Of a stretch of 64,000 nucleotides of DNA, positions 41,251 through 54,498 are shown in pieces. Below the pieces are notes generated by a model that saw only the letters and a program-made list of their open reading frames with translations, made no database searches and had not been told where the DNA came from. Source of the stretch: Daphnia pulex (Eukaryota > Arthropoda > Branchiopoda > Diplostraca > Daphniidae); NCBI RefSeq assembly GCF_021134715.1, contig NC_060020.1, positions 3,968,001 through 4,032,000 on the forward strand, read 5' to 3'. The translations under genes and the position numbers were made by a program. How positions within the stretch are numbered: position 1 is the stretch's first letter; every line of letters begins with the position of its first letter.

Positions 41251-42087
41251 CTATTTCCAGTTATTCCTAATGAATACCAGCATGGCCACTACTGCTACAC
41301 AACATGCAGCTGTTGCTGACACCTTCAGCAAAGTATTAATAGAATTATTCAAAACAGCTGTCTAGAAATAGTATTTAAAGTATTAGTCAAGAAATGGTCA
41401 GAATAATTAGGGACTTGTTAGTGAATTACCCATCCTCCTTGACTAGAGATGAAATTTGAAAATCTTCCTGTAATGTAATCTGTGCTCCATTGAATCAACT
41501 TGGAGAAAAGATTCAGGGTGTGGTTTTGCAGTGCAAATAAGGTGACATCTGAGCAAAAGAAAAACACCACAAGGACTCTTTCTCTTGTTAAAGTTCCCCC
41601 CTATTAGAAAATAGTTCATTTTGTGTTACTATGTGTTAAGAGGTTTTCAAAAGAAACTAGGAGCAGAATTATTAAAAAACTATCATACACTGAAGATCTC
41701 CTGTATCATCTCACTAAAATTTTGTCCATTAAGGGTAGTCAAATCAACACTTTGGGCTCTTAGTCGAACTTCATTTCTAAGTGGTGATTGAGAAAACTCA
41801 TTAGCCAGTTGTCGCAAGTTTGAGGCATTGCATATCCACAGAGGGTTGCTGAACTGAATGTTATCAAGTCTAAGGAAAGTAAACAATTAATAACTAACTT
41901 AATAGAAAAAAAAAAGTTTAAAAAAGTCAGGAAACACCAACACAGGAACATCTGGAACTGGTAATCCTTGTAATTCAATTTCTTCTCGGACGAAATTTGT
42001 GTATAGCTCTCTGCTTTGAATCTGCAGCTCAGAATCGGACGGTGTAGAATTTTCATCTTCATTTGGATCGTAAATTTTCCGTGCCAT
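41251..42087 (-). CDS. BAK/BCL-2 family apoptosis regulator
   Basis: Four exons: 41942-42087, 41689-41869, 41430-41600, 41251-41361; 202 aa, phases consistent. The order of features is that of a multi-domain BCL-2 protein. Helix 1 is SELQIQSRELYTNFVREEI. The BH3 helix, NLRQLANEF, resembles LRRIGDEF of BIM. A helix-4 segment ends EIFS. The BH1 region follows as GGTLTRERVLVVFFFCSD, the BH2 region as FISSQGGW, and the tail anchor is hydrophobic (LLKVSATAACCVAVVAMLVF) followed by basic IRNNWK. Overall it looks closest to BAK among the human members I can recall. BH1 lacks the usual NWGR (here TRER). Whether it promotes or blocks apoptosis cannot be told. Each exon is short, so the gene is easily overlooked. 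It is convergent with IDH3A, with 152 bases between stops. Confidence 0.85.
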
Positions 42088-42254
42088 TTATCTATTGAGA
42101 AGAATACATAGTATTGAAGGCCGCACTGACATTTTTGAACTTTCGTTCATATACCGTAACACTATAAAAAAAATTAAAAGATCTAGTATCGTATCGTCAT
42201 ACGTATCGTAAACAGTAGATCGTCGACCTACACGAACGCTGGTGTTGAGTGTGA

Positions 42255-42267
42255 CCAGTAGATGGCG
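42255..42267 (-). promoter_or_regulatory. CTCF-like motif, BAK-like/DCP2 promoter
   Basis: CGCCATCTACTGG on the minus strand, about 170 bases upstream of the BAK-like start. It lies in the 560-base interval shared with DCP2, whose ATG is at 42647. The rest of the interval is AT-rich. Confidence 0.4.
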
Positions 42268-42646
42268 AGTTTTAGCCAATACCTACGTACTAAAAGAAGA
42301 AATTCGGCCAAGCACGTCGTTTACAAATCAAATCAAATATTTCTAATTCGATATAAAAGAAAATTATTAAAAAAAAAATAAAAACATATTAATTTATTAA
42401 AATATAAATAATTAAAACTTTAAGTTGTATAAGTCTGATATTAGTCAAGTTTGAAAAGTTCACATACGTCTCTAGCAAACATACCTATTTGGTCTTGTGT
42501 AGGGGGCGACCCGGCGACGTGCGTTGACAAGACAGTTAAGATAAAGAATTCAAGTCAGACGAAGATAAACAAACCAACGTTTGTTTCACCATTTCACTTA
42601 TTTCAGTCTGTTATTTTATTCGTTTTCCCCCTTTCATTTAAAAGAC

Positions 42647-44360
42647 ATGAGTGTTCCTCTACAAACTCCTTCAAAGAATGTAGAGCAATGGAATTGGGCA
42701 CAGATGTACAAAATCCCACCAGATATTCTGGATGATTTGTGCAGGTTAGTTACCCTAATTTGTTTTCATATATGTGTCTTGTGTATGTTCGTAAGAGGAG
42801 ATGAATTTGTCAGTTGTTATGACATTGAAATATTGCTGTATTTTCCTGTTGCAGTCGATTTATTGTAAATGTACCTGAAGAGGAGAGAAAGGACTTGGTT
42901 AGACTTTTCTTCCAGATTGAGTTGGCACACTGGTTTTATATAGACTTCTATTGCTCAGAAGAAAACTCTACTAGAAAACAATGCAACATAAAAGAATTTT
43001 CTGCAAATATATTCAAGGCAATTTTTTACACATTGAAGCTACATTTCAATAACATTAATTTATTTTTTATTTTTATTACAGCATTTGTCTTTTCTCCATA
43101 AGTACATACCTAATTTTGAAAGGCATCTTGAACAATTTCGTGAATACAAGCAGGCTGTTCCAACTTTTGGTGCTATACTTTTGAATGAAGAATTAACCCA
43201 TGTATATTAATGAAATATTACTATTTCCATGAACAATTTTGATCAATAGGTTTTTGAAATATATCTACAGGTCTTGCTGGTTCAAGGATTTTGGTCCAAG
43301 AGCTCATGGGGATTTCCAAAAGGTAAAGTTAATGAAGGAGAGGATCCAGCTCGCTGCGCAGTGCGTGAAGTTTTAGAAGAGACGGGATTCGACATATCTC
43401 ATCTGATATCCGTCAAGGAATTTTTAGAAACGACCGTCAACGACCAATTAACCCGACTTTATATCATACCCGGTGTGCCCCATGAAACAAAATTCATACC
43501 CAGAACAAGGAATGAAATTAGGGCCTTGCAATGGTTCCCCATCGCCGATCTCCCAAATAGCAAAAAAGACGCTATGACTAAAGTTCGACTAGGAATCGGT
43601 TCTTCTTCCTTTTTCATGGTCTTCCCGTTTGTCAGGTGCCTTTGTTTGTCAATTCTTTGACATGTGAATAGCTCATTTAAGTATTGTTATATTAAAAATT
43701 ACTAGACTGATCCGGAACTGGGTGTCCTGTCGAATAACTTATAAGCAACAACAATCGGGAAATGGTAACAACAGGAGGACAAAGCAGAGGCGTAAATCTC
43801 TGGAGGAACAGTCCATAACTGGAATTCTTCAAAGGCTACCCAAGCCGAGTTCGGTGAGCATTTCTTTACTGCTTAAACAAATTATTATTTAACGCTTTTA
43901 TGTTTGCAAAAAATTTAATAAATATGTCGTTTTCCAACAGGAAGATGATGCTATTAAAGGTGCATCAGCTGCGAATGCTGAGATGTTTTACCAACGACTT
44001 TCGAAGTCGGCTGCGCACCCATCTTCTTCAGCTTCTACCCAGATACCCCAAGGAGGGTTTAGTGTGAAGAAGGGAAAAACTCCTTCTCGTCGCCAACTGT
44101 TTACTGGTGTGCAAGCCTTTGCTAATTTAATAGTTATTATTTACTTGTTGTAAGGGGGAAAAAATTAACTTTTTTTATACATATAATAACCAATAGATAA
44201 AACACAAAAACCCGGTACACCGCAAGGAGGAATCTCCTCAACTGCAAGCACCGCCGTCATTGGCGATACGTACAATTCAATTAAACAAACTTGCTACGTC
44301 GCTCCATCCTGGCTTAACTTTAAGCTCAATATGGCACCTATTTTGGCTTGTTTTGACTAG
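42647..44360 (+). CDS. Dcp2: mRNA-decapping enzyme 2 (DCP2)
   Basis: Seven exons: 42647-42744, 42855-43017, 43082-43201, 43271-43635, 43706-43853, 43941-44106, 44197-44360; 407 aa (human 420). DCP2 hydrolyses the 5' cap with DCP1 in P bodies and commits mRNA to 5'-3' decay. The N-terminal regulatory domain contains FQIELAHWFYIDFYC. The Nudix box is GKVNEGEDPARCAVREVLEE followed by TGF (G-x5-E-x7-REVxEETGF), preceded by SSWGFPKGK. Box B includes RLYIIPGVPHETKF. The C-terminal end, WLNFKLNMAPILACFD, resembles the conserved C-terminal motif of metazoan DCP2. The intron after 43017 appears to use a GC donor (TTCAAG|GCAATT), since no GT donor keeps the frame. Confidence 0.96.
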
Positions 44361-44536
44361 GCTCATGCTTATGTCTCAGACATATGACCTCGTCAGCTTT
44401 TGTCATTCTCATTAAATTTTCTTGCTATTCAGTAACTTTTGATTGAGGAGAATATACGACACGTGAGATTTTTTTCGTACAAATATATCATTGTAATATT
44501 AATTGCAGACGAACTCCCCAAAAACAATTTACTAGT

Positions 44537-46253
44537 TTACAATTTAGCACTGCCATTAATCTGATGGGCAACTTTGTTTTTGACGAATTTTTGGATATCT
44601 TCTGTGGTGTAGCCCATTTGAATAAGAATTTCTCTAGTGTTTTCGCCAATTGACGGTTCCTCAACGTTATTTTGGGCTTGAGCAGGTGTGCGACTAAGAC
44701 GAGGTGCTGGTGCTGGATCATATTGACCTTTCGTGTTACGAACGAAGCTACCTCGAGAAAGATTGTGTTCATGAAGAGGCGCTTCGTCTAGGCTCAACAC
44801 TGGCGCAACACAAGCATCGGTGCCATCAAAAATAGCTCGCCATTCTTCCTGGGTTTTCTGTAAGAAAATGTCGTTCATTTTTGCTTTAGCTTCTTCGGAA
44901 TCGTCAGGATATTGATCAGGGACGTTCTCTACTCCAGCATCGGCCAATCGTTGAATCAATTCTTGATAGAATTGAGGCTCCAAGGCTCCAACAGTCATGT
45001 GTTTCCCATCCTTTGTTTCATATGTTTCGTAGTAATGAATTCCTCCATCAAACCTATCGCGTATAATTTGCATAGATAAGTATTGATACTTTTTGGGGAT
45101 GATCTTTCTTAATTAGTCGTTACCAACTCTTTCCGCGAACTCCGCTCCAAACAGGCATGTCTCGTGACTTGAAAATCCAAGACCCAATATAGGCTGCCCC
45201 TTCAACCATCGACGCGTCAATTATTTGGCCCATATTAGATTTCTCTCTTTCGAACAATGCCATGGCTATACCCATCGCACAAAGTAAGCCGCCGCCAGCA
45301 AAATCGGCTAATAGATTCTGCGGAGGAAGTGGATTGCTTTTATGCCTCCCAAGAAGAGAAAGTAGTCCTAAATGTAAATGGAGAACAAGTTTGACTAAAG
45401 AAGACGTGGAAAACCTACTAAACATAATTTTTGATTACCACTCAGAGCAACGTAGTTTATATCATGCCCAGCCATAGAAGAATACGGTCCATTTTGTCCA
45501 AACCCTTATTTGGAAAACAATAGTTTTTTAAAAGGGAAAAACAAACAATTTTTGTATGGAAAATTTGTGTGCTGATTACCGGTAAGTCTGGCGTATATCA
45601 GACGCGGATTTTGGCTAAGTAATACTGAAGGACCAAGACCAAGTTTTTCCATTACTCCTAAAATAATTTTTGTGGTAGTGAAGTTGAAATAAAGAACTTG
45701 AGGGGAAAAAAATATTTTACCAGGTCTGAATGGTTCAATGAGAACATCAGCTTTTGAGCATAATTTATGGACAATAGCAATTCCTTCAGGAGACTTCAAA
45801 TTCAAGGCAATCGACCGCTTCCCTCTTCCTTGGCGATCTAGCGGTGGTGCATTAGCCTATTCCGAATTAAGTGTCAACTTTTAAGTATTATAATGTATGA
45901 AGGTCAGTAGTCATACTAACTAATAAAAAAGACATGAATCAGGTAAAATTTCATTACAATGAATTTCCTCTGTCCACTTATAATTAGGCTTTAATATAAT
46001 TTAATAAAATAAGCATTTTTATTAAAGTGAGGTAGAGAGGACAGAGGATTACGATGCTGTTTTGTTTTAAGAAAATACCTTGTCTACTCGAATTACATCT
46101 GCTCCAAAGTCACTTAAAATCATACCTAAATGCAGAGGTTGAGTATAGAATTAGAGTGATAAAATCTTTAACAACAACTAATCATCACTAACCACAAAAA
46201 GGTGCAGGGGCCAATCCTGCCATTTCAATTACTTTAATTCCTTTTAATGCCAT
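44537..46253 (-). CDS. Amacr: Alpha-methylacyl-CoA racemase (AMACR)
   Basis: Seven exons in transcript order: 46193-46253, 46079-46125, 45721-45856, 45580-45657, 45439-45504, 45124-45367, 44537-45053; 382 aa, identical in length to human AMACR. The enzyme epimerises 2-methylacyl-CoA thioesters so branched fatty acids and bile-acid intermediates can enter beta-oxidation. Seen: [38 protein letters not shown], the catalytic histidine in GHDINY, the catalytic aspartate in [10 protein letters not shown], and the glutamate in VGALEPQFY followed by [13 protein letters not shown]. The C-terminal tripeptide AKL is a peroxisomal PTS1 signal. Confidence 0.97.
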
Positions 46254-46912
46254 CTTTATTTTTTCGAAGAAATAAGAATGCAACAGAAATAATAGTGCTT
46301 CGTTTTTTTGTGGGTTAAACTATATTTGAAAATACTACTTTTATATGGATATGAGAACAAATCTCTGATCCATATGTTTTAACTTCAGAATGATAAAAAC
46401 TGAAAAATAAAAGATGAAAGTTCAAAGGTACATCGTCTGCACTGTGTACATTTCCCAGCCCTCTTGTTTTTGTCGTATTAGTAGTCAAGCATACACGAAG
46501 CAGCAGCCGCTTCACCTTTGTGTTGCCTCTGGGCGTTGGCAGAAAAAAAAATTCACACCAAGGGCCGCATGGCGTATTAAAATTTGTAGGATTGTAGCAC
46601 AAACGTCTGTCACGAGCTCACGACACCCTTTGTGGGGGTAGATTATTCGTAGTTTAGGAAGGCAGATAATACCGGGCACTTTCATTTTGTTACGAAAAAT
46701 TTGCTTACTTTGTCCTTCACAAACAAATCTTACAATTGATTAAAGTAGATGAAAGACAGAAATCAGTAAATGCAAAATTAATTTATATTTTAGGAATTTT
46801 TATAAAGCACCATTGAATATCGTGGAATAAAGGCGGTCGTTAACCTCTTTATTCAATCAACAAGTGATAAGTCGCCTTATTAAGCCTTAGTGTTAAAATC
46901 GAAACTGTAAAT
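46254..46912. other. AMACR/TNFAIP8 divergent interval
   Basis: 659 bases between start codons holding both 5' UTRs. A less AT-rich block (about 46425-46640) is probably the shared promoter. Open frames there on both strands lack any signature and are not called. Confidence 0.45.
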
Positions 46913-47612
46913 ATGTCGGACAACTTTAGAGCCAGAGATATTGCTCTGAAAGCTCAAAAAAAAATACTTAGTAGAATGTCAACTAAAGGGGTAGCAAAGG
47001 TTTTTGTTGATGATAGAATGGGTTCCCTTCTGGACAATGTATACAGGCTCTGCAAAACCTACGTAAGTAAAAAATTGTAAAATATTGTTGATTGTCTGAA
47101 TCCAATTACTGAACTACTTCTATTTATTTTAGACACAAAACAAGAAAGAATCTGAGAAGATTGTAAAGAATATCATCAAAATTGTGACCAAAATTAGCCT
47201 TTTAGCCAGAAACGAGCAGTTTACCCAAGAGGAGTTGGCTATTGCGTCTGAATTCCAAAACAAGTTTCACAAAGCGGCAAAAACTGTGATTTCATTTTTT
47301 GAAGTGGATTTCAGTTATGATCAGAAATTTTTAACCCAAGTATGTTATGCCTTATTTATAATATGTTCTCACTAATACTTAATTAATTTATTTTCCCATT
47401 TGCAGCTTTTGATTGAGTGTAGGAACTTGCTGAAACAAATAGTCCAACCACATCTCACTGATAAAAGTTTAGGTCGTATTGATTTAGTGTTTGGATTTTT
47501 TTCTAATCCTCCATTTCTGGATATTGTTTTCAAGAAAAATTCTGAGTACAATGAAATAATGACCAAAATCATATCAGACATGCATAGTGCTCTTGATCAA
47601 GGAGAATTGTAA
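46913..47612 (+). CDS. TNFAIP8 (TIPE family) protein
   Basis: Three exons: 46913-47062, 47133-47339, 47406-47612; 187 aa (human TNFAIP8 198, TIPE2 184). TIPE proteins are cytosolic all-helical proteins with a hydrophobic cavity that binds phosphoinositides; they regulate apoptosis, immunity and autophagy. Diagnostic segments are ALKAQKKILSRMSTKGVAK, FVDDRMGSLLDNVYRLCK, then KNIIKIVTKISLLARNEQF, and C-terminal FGFFSNPPFLDIVF followed by SALDQGEL. Arthropods usually have a single TIPE gene, so this is probably the only orthologue. Confidence 0.96.
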
Positions 47613-48349
47613 AAGATTTCATAAAGTTTATTTATACTAGCTCCAGTGATTATGTATAGTGCCTTCACAATCCTTTTCTAATGAAATCAACCTGTTCTCA
47701 CTCAAGACTTCCTATATGTTGTATATGCTCATTTCAACATATATTATAAGGCCTTACATTCCACTATCCTTTGATCTTACATTCATTTGTAAATCCAAAA
47801 GGACCAGCGTGTCAGTATCCCTATTTCATTTATTTATCTTTGCTTCTGATGGCGATGGCGTGGCCTTGAAATTCATACCCATTTTACCTTTTTTTGACCC
47901 GTGAGCGTCCCAACTAGTTCTTATTTGACTTAAATTTTGAACTGTATATCTTACTTTGCTTTTGATTCCTATACGAAGTACGAAGTGTTTTCGTAATACA
48001 AAGTACATCACTTACACTTACAATGCAACGCTTTTTAACTCACATGACATATTTAGATTTGTTTCAATTTCAGGGAACATTACAATTCGTGAATTTAGGT
48101 GATGTGAATCCTTTTTTGTCTCTTTTAAGGTTTAAAGCTGGATTCTGATTCGCTGTTGTCATCTCCGCCAGAATTCTGTATGGATCGGACGGTTTGTGGA
48201 ACCATGTATGTGTGGTTTGTTGTGTATTTGTTGTGGTAATTGTGTATTTGTGATACAGAGTAGTTTACCATGCAGCTCAAGATATTTTGCAATGATTAAT
48301 GTTCCATGTTGATTAGCTCGCGTTGCCCGCCAAATAAGAAAGATGTAAA
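47613..48349. other. TNFAIP8-VPS33B intergenic region
   Basis: TNFAIP8 3' UTR followed by AT-rich sequence with short GTGT-rich runs near 48200-48260. The open frames at 47659-47904 (plus) and 47826-48011 (minus) have no family signature. Nothing else was seen. Confidence 0.45.
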
Positions 48350-48361
48350 TCCATCTAGCGG
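48350..48361 (+). promoter_or_regulatory. CTCF-like motif upstream of VPS33B
   Basis: TCCATCTAGCGG, about 150 bases before the VPS33B start codon, identical over ten bases to the copy near the HBP1-like gene. Confidence 0.4.
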
Positions 48362-48511
48362 TCAGTTAAGATTGTGTGTTCAATTCACTAGCAGACGACA
48401 ATTTTTGTTTTCAAAAACAAAATTGACGTTGATGGGCTCTGGCCACTGCTTTGAGTGTGTTGTGGTTTGCGAATAGTAATTACACATGAAAATATTACCT
48501 TTAACTGAAGA

Positions 48512-50521
48512 ATGGATATAGAAAATCTGCGACAATCTTCTCAATTCCGTCTCTTAAGTTTACTAACAAAAATTGCTCCAAATAATGTTCAAAAAGACTT
48601 AGTCATTCATGAAGATTTGATGAAACCGATAGATTTGGTGACAGGCGCTCGTTTACTTCGGTATGTCGTTAGTTTTGGTAATTATTTATAAGTTTTGTAA
48701 CATTTTCTTTATTTTGCAGAGAACGAGGAGTTGACAAAATGTATAAGCTTTCTTCGGTTGCCCCTCCTTGGAAGAATTTGGTCAGATTGTATTTGATCCC
48801 TTCTATTTATGCTGTTGCTGAAAATGTTGCCTGGCATTTAAAAAAATCTGAAACAGATAAGACAATTGCATATCACATAATTGTGGTACCTAAAGTATTG
48901 AATGTGATCCATTCAGTATTTGAATCTTTGGGAGTTTTAGATTTTGTTACACTACATAGTTATTCATGGGATTTTATACCTCTTGACTCTAATTTGCTGT
49001 CATTGGAGTTTCCTCAGCTTTTCAATGCTTCTTTCTTGAAAGAAGAAAATTCATTATTAACATCTGTTGCTAAAGCTTTAATGAGCTTTGAATGTCTGTT
49101 TGGAAAATTCCCATGTGTGACCACACTGGGTGAAAAATCACATAGAGTCCACAAATTATTGGGTACATGGCAAAGTGAAATTCAGCCTCCTTTTCCAGAA
49201 GAATCAGAATTCAATCACTTGATCATGTTAGATCGTAATATTGATTTTGCCTCACTACTTTTGACTCAATTAACTTATGAAGGAGTCCTAGATGAGAATT
49301 TAAAATTGAAATCTGGTTTTGTATATTTGGATTCTGATGGAACTGAAGGGGCACAAAGGTTGATGTTAAATTCTACTTCCGATGAAATTTATGCAGAGGT
49401 AAAAATTAAGCTCATTAGTTTACTTTATTATTATTAAAATTAAATCTGTATTATTTTCTAAAAGATTAAAGGGAAACACATATCTGTAGTTTTTCAACAT
49501 CTCAGCAGAAAAGCCAAAGAGTTACAACAAAGGCGGGACATCAAAAATACTGACTCGATAGAAGAAATGAAAAATTTTGTTTCGCACGATTTAAAAAAGA
49601 TACAATCTCAACAAAAATCTTTGGCTTTACACATCAGTGCTTGTGAGGTATATGACCACTGCGATTTTCACAGCTTTCATTTCAGTGTTAAAAATATATA
49701 GTTTTGTGTTACACTAAAAATAATTTGTTTTATATACGTAGATGGTTATGAAACGGCAAGCAGGAATACTTGAAGAGTTGCTTGGGTTGCAAGAAGACGC
49801 TATGACCGATACTAAATTGAAAGAATATCTGGTATTTCTAGACGATTCGACAGCTCGTCAGTTCGATTTCTTTGCCACTCTTCGGTTGTGTTGTCTCTAC
49901 TCAGTGATGGAAGACGGTCTGCCTGAAAAAGAATATCAATTTCTTCATAGGCAGCTCCTGCAAGCGTACGGATACAGACATTTATCTACTTTACATTATC
50001 TCCAGCGATTAGGACTATTTCACCAACGTGATTCTAAGAGCATTAGCCTAGAACTACTCCCCGACCGATTCGCCCGGGTTGCGCAAGTAACTTCACTCAA
50101 ATCCGAACGCGTTCCTTTTCGAAAAATTTGTCAGCGCTTGAACTTGTTGCCTCAAAGTACTTCGTCGGATGACAACAGTTCCGCAAAAAGTGGTCAACAT
50201 CCGAGCTACGTCTTTGGCGGAATTTACACACCCCTTGTTTACCAATTTGTTGAAAAGTGTCTAAAAGAAAAAGAACCGAATTTGGGGGATTTTGTTCGCT
50301 GTTTCGGTAACAATTTACGAATTGGAGATTGCAGTCATCCTCAGTGGGGCGCTCGTGGAAAAATTCTGGTTTGCTTTATTGGCGGTGTCACGTTAGCTGA
50401 AGTTGCTTCACTAGATCTTTTGTCCCGCCAACTTGGGCGCCACATAATTGTTGCGACCACGTCTACCATAAGCGGCCCAGCTCTTATGGAATCTATTGCC
50501 TCCCAAAACATCGACACGTAG
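48512..50521 (+). CDS. Vps33b: VPS33B (Sec1/Munc18 family)
   Basis: Four exons: 48512-48660, 48720-49398, 49465-49647, 49742-50521; 596 aa (human 617). SM-family protein that with VIPAR forms the CHEVI complex, controlling SNARE-mediated fusion in endosome and lysosome-related organelle traffic. Seen: DLVIHEDLMKPIDLV, RERGVDKMYKL, FIPLDSNLLSLEFP, IMLDRNIDFASLLLTQLTYE (SM domain-2 hallmark), EEMKNFVSHDLKKIQSQQKS and near the end YVFGGIYTPLVYQF with FIGGVTLAEVASLDLLSRQ. These match VPS33B rather than VPS33A. Confidence 0.95.
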
Positions 50522-50866
50522 ACATCGTGGATAATAGCCTAATGTTTTTTTTTTACGCCTTTATTTACACGATTCAATCAATATCAGCTGTTTTCTAATC
50601 AGTCTGTACAGAATTCATGCATGAATACATTCCTTCTATGTTTATGAAAGAGAAACAAAACATTTCATTTCATACATTGTTAAAGTTAGCCAAAAAAGGA
50701 GAAAGACTCAATGGACATTATGTATAGATCTTACCTCCTAATACGCAATTTTGTTCAACTCGCACTGTTCATGAGTGAACAAAAGCAAAATGTGTGGAGA
50801 AAACGTAACGAAGCATAGCCAGCGCACCTTAGAGAGATTCAGTAATTACAGTACAGTATGAAAGAC
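50522..50866. other. VPS33B/FEM1B convergent 3' interval
   Basis: 345 bases between stop codons, containing both 3' UTRs. No other feature seen. Confidence 0.5.
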
Positions 50867-53687
<2,821 letters not shown>

Positions 53688-53950
53688 CCACTAAAGAACA
53701 AAAAAAAAAGAAATGTCGTGTAAATTTTTTCAAGGTTCAACTTGAAGCGAGAGGGATTATTTTCGTAGACAACAGCGCAGCAGACTACGTTTCGGATGAA
53801 TTTTTTGTATTGACGGAAATAGAAAAAGTAAGCTGCGTAGAACCACGAAGGCTATTCCACTATTCCCCGGCTTCGCAAGTGGGCCAAGTTGCCGGCCCAA
53901 CCATTCCCCGCACATTGGGCAAAAATTGGGCGTCGACCAATCCCTTCCCT

Positions 53951-54186
53951 TTACGTCAGAGACCTTAGGAGGATAGGAAACGACTGACGTGACGTGGAAG
54001 TACTTGTACTCTACTAAATATTTCTAGCCTGGTGATGGTAACGAATTTTTATTTTTTACTCATTCGGCTTAATGTAATTTGACTATCAAGATCAGTATTA
54101 TCACAGCTTTGCTTGAAATTTAGTCAAACCATCTACACGCATATAGCATATACCAACCAAGCCAATGACCTCGGTCATTGACGTGA
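53951..54186 (+). promoter_or_regulatory. CRE/UPRE-type sites in FEM1B/CREB3 promoter
   Basis: TTACGTCA (53951-53958), TGACGTGACGTGG (53985-53997, containing TGACGTGG) and TGACGTGA (54179-54186). The last overlaps an everted repeat AATGACC-TC-GGTCATT (54164-54179). ACGT-core sites of this kind are bound by CREB3/ATF6/XBP1-type factors. They sit 300-550 bases before the CREB3-family start and 260-500 bases before the divergent FEM1B start. Confidence 0.5.
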
Positions 54187-54498
54187 CTAGCTTTTGTGAT
54201 TTAGAGAAATTATTTTTACAAAAGGGTTCAGATAAGAAAAACTCAAGCATAATTCTAGAATCCAATCAGGCACATCTGTGTTTTGATTCTTGCATCATGA
54301 GCATTGCATCATTTACACATTTAGCTTCTCAGTCTTCAACCATATGGATTAGAGCATGGATGGTTACTTACAAGTGTGCTGGTGAAATCATACAACCATT
54401 TAAGCTGTGCCTTTCTTCTCAATTACAAAGATTGATCTTCACTGACTTCACCTGACAACTGACACCTGGACCTCTTCTTGGATATTGACTTCAGCAAA

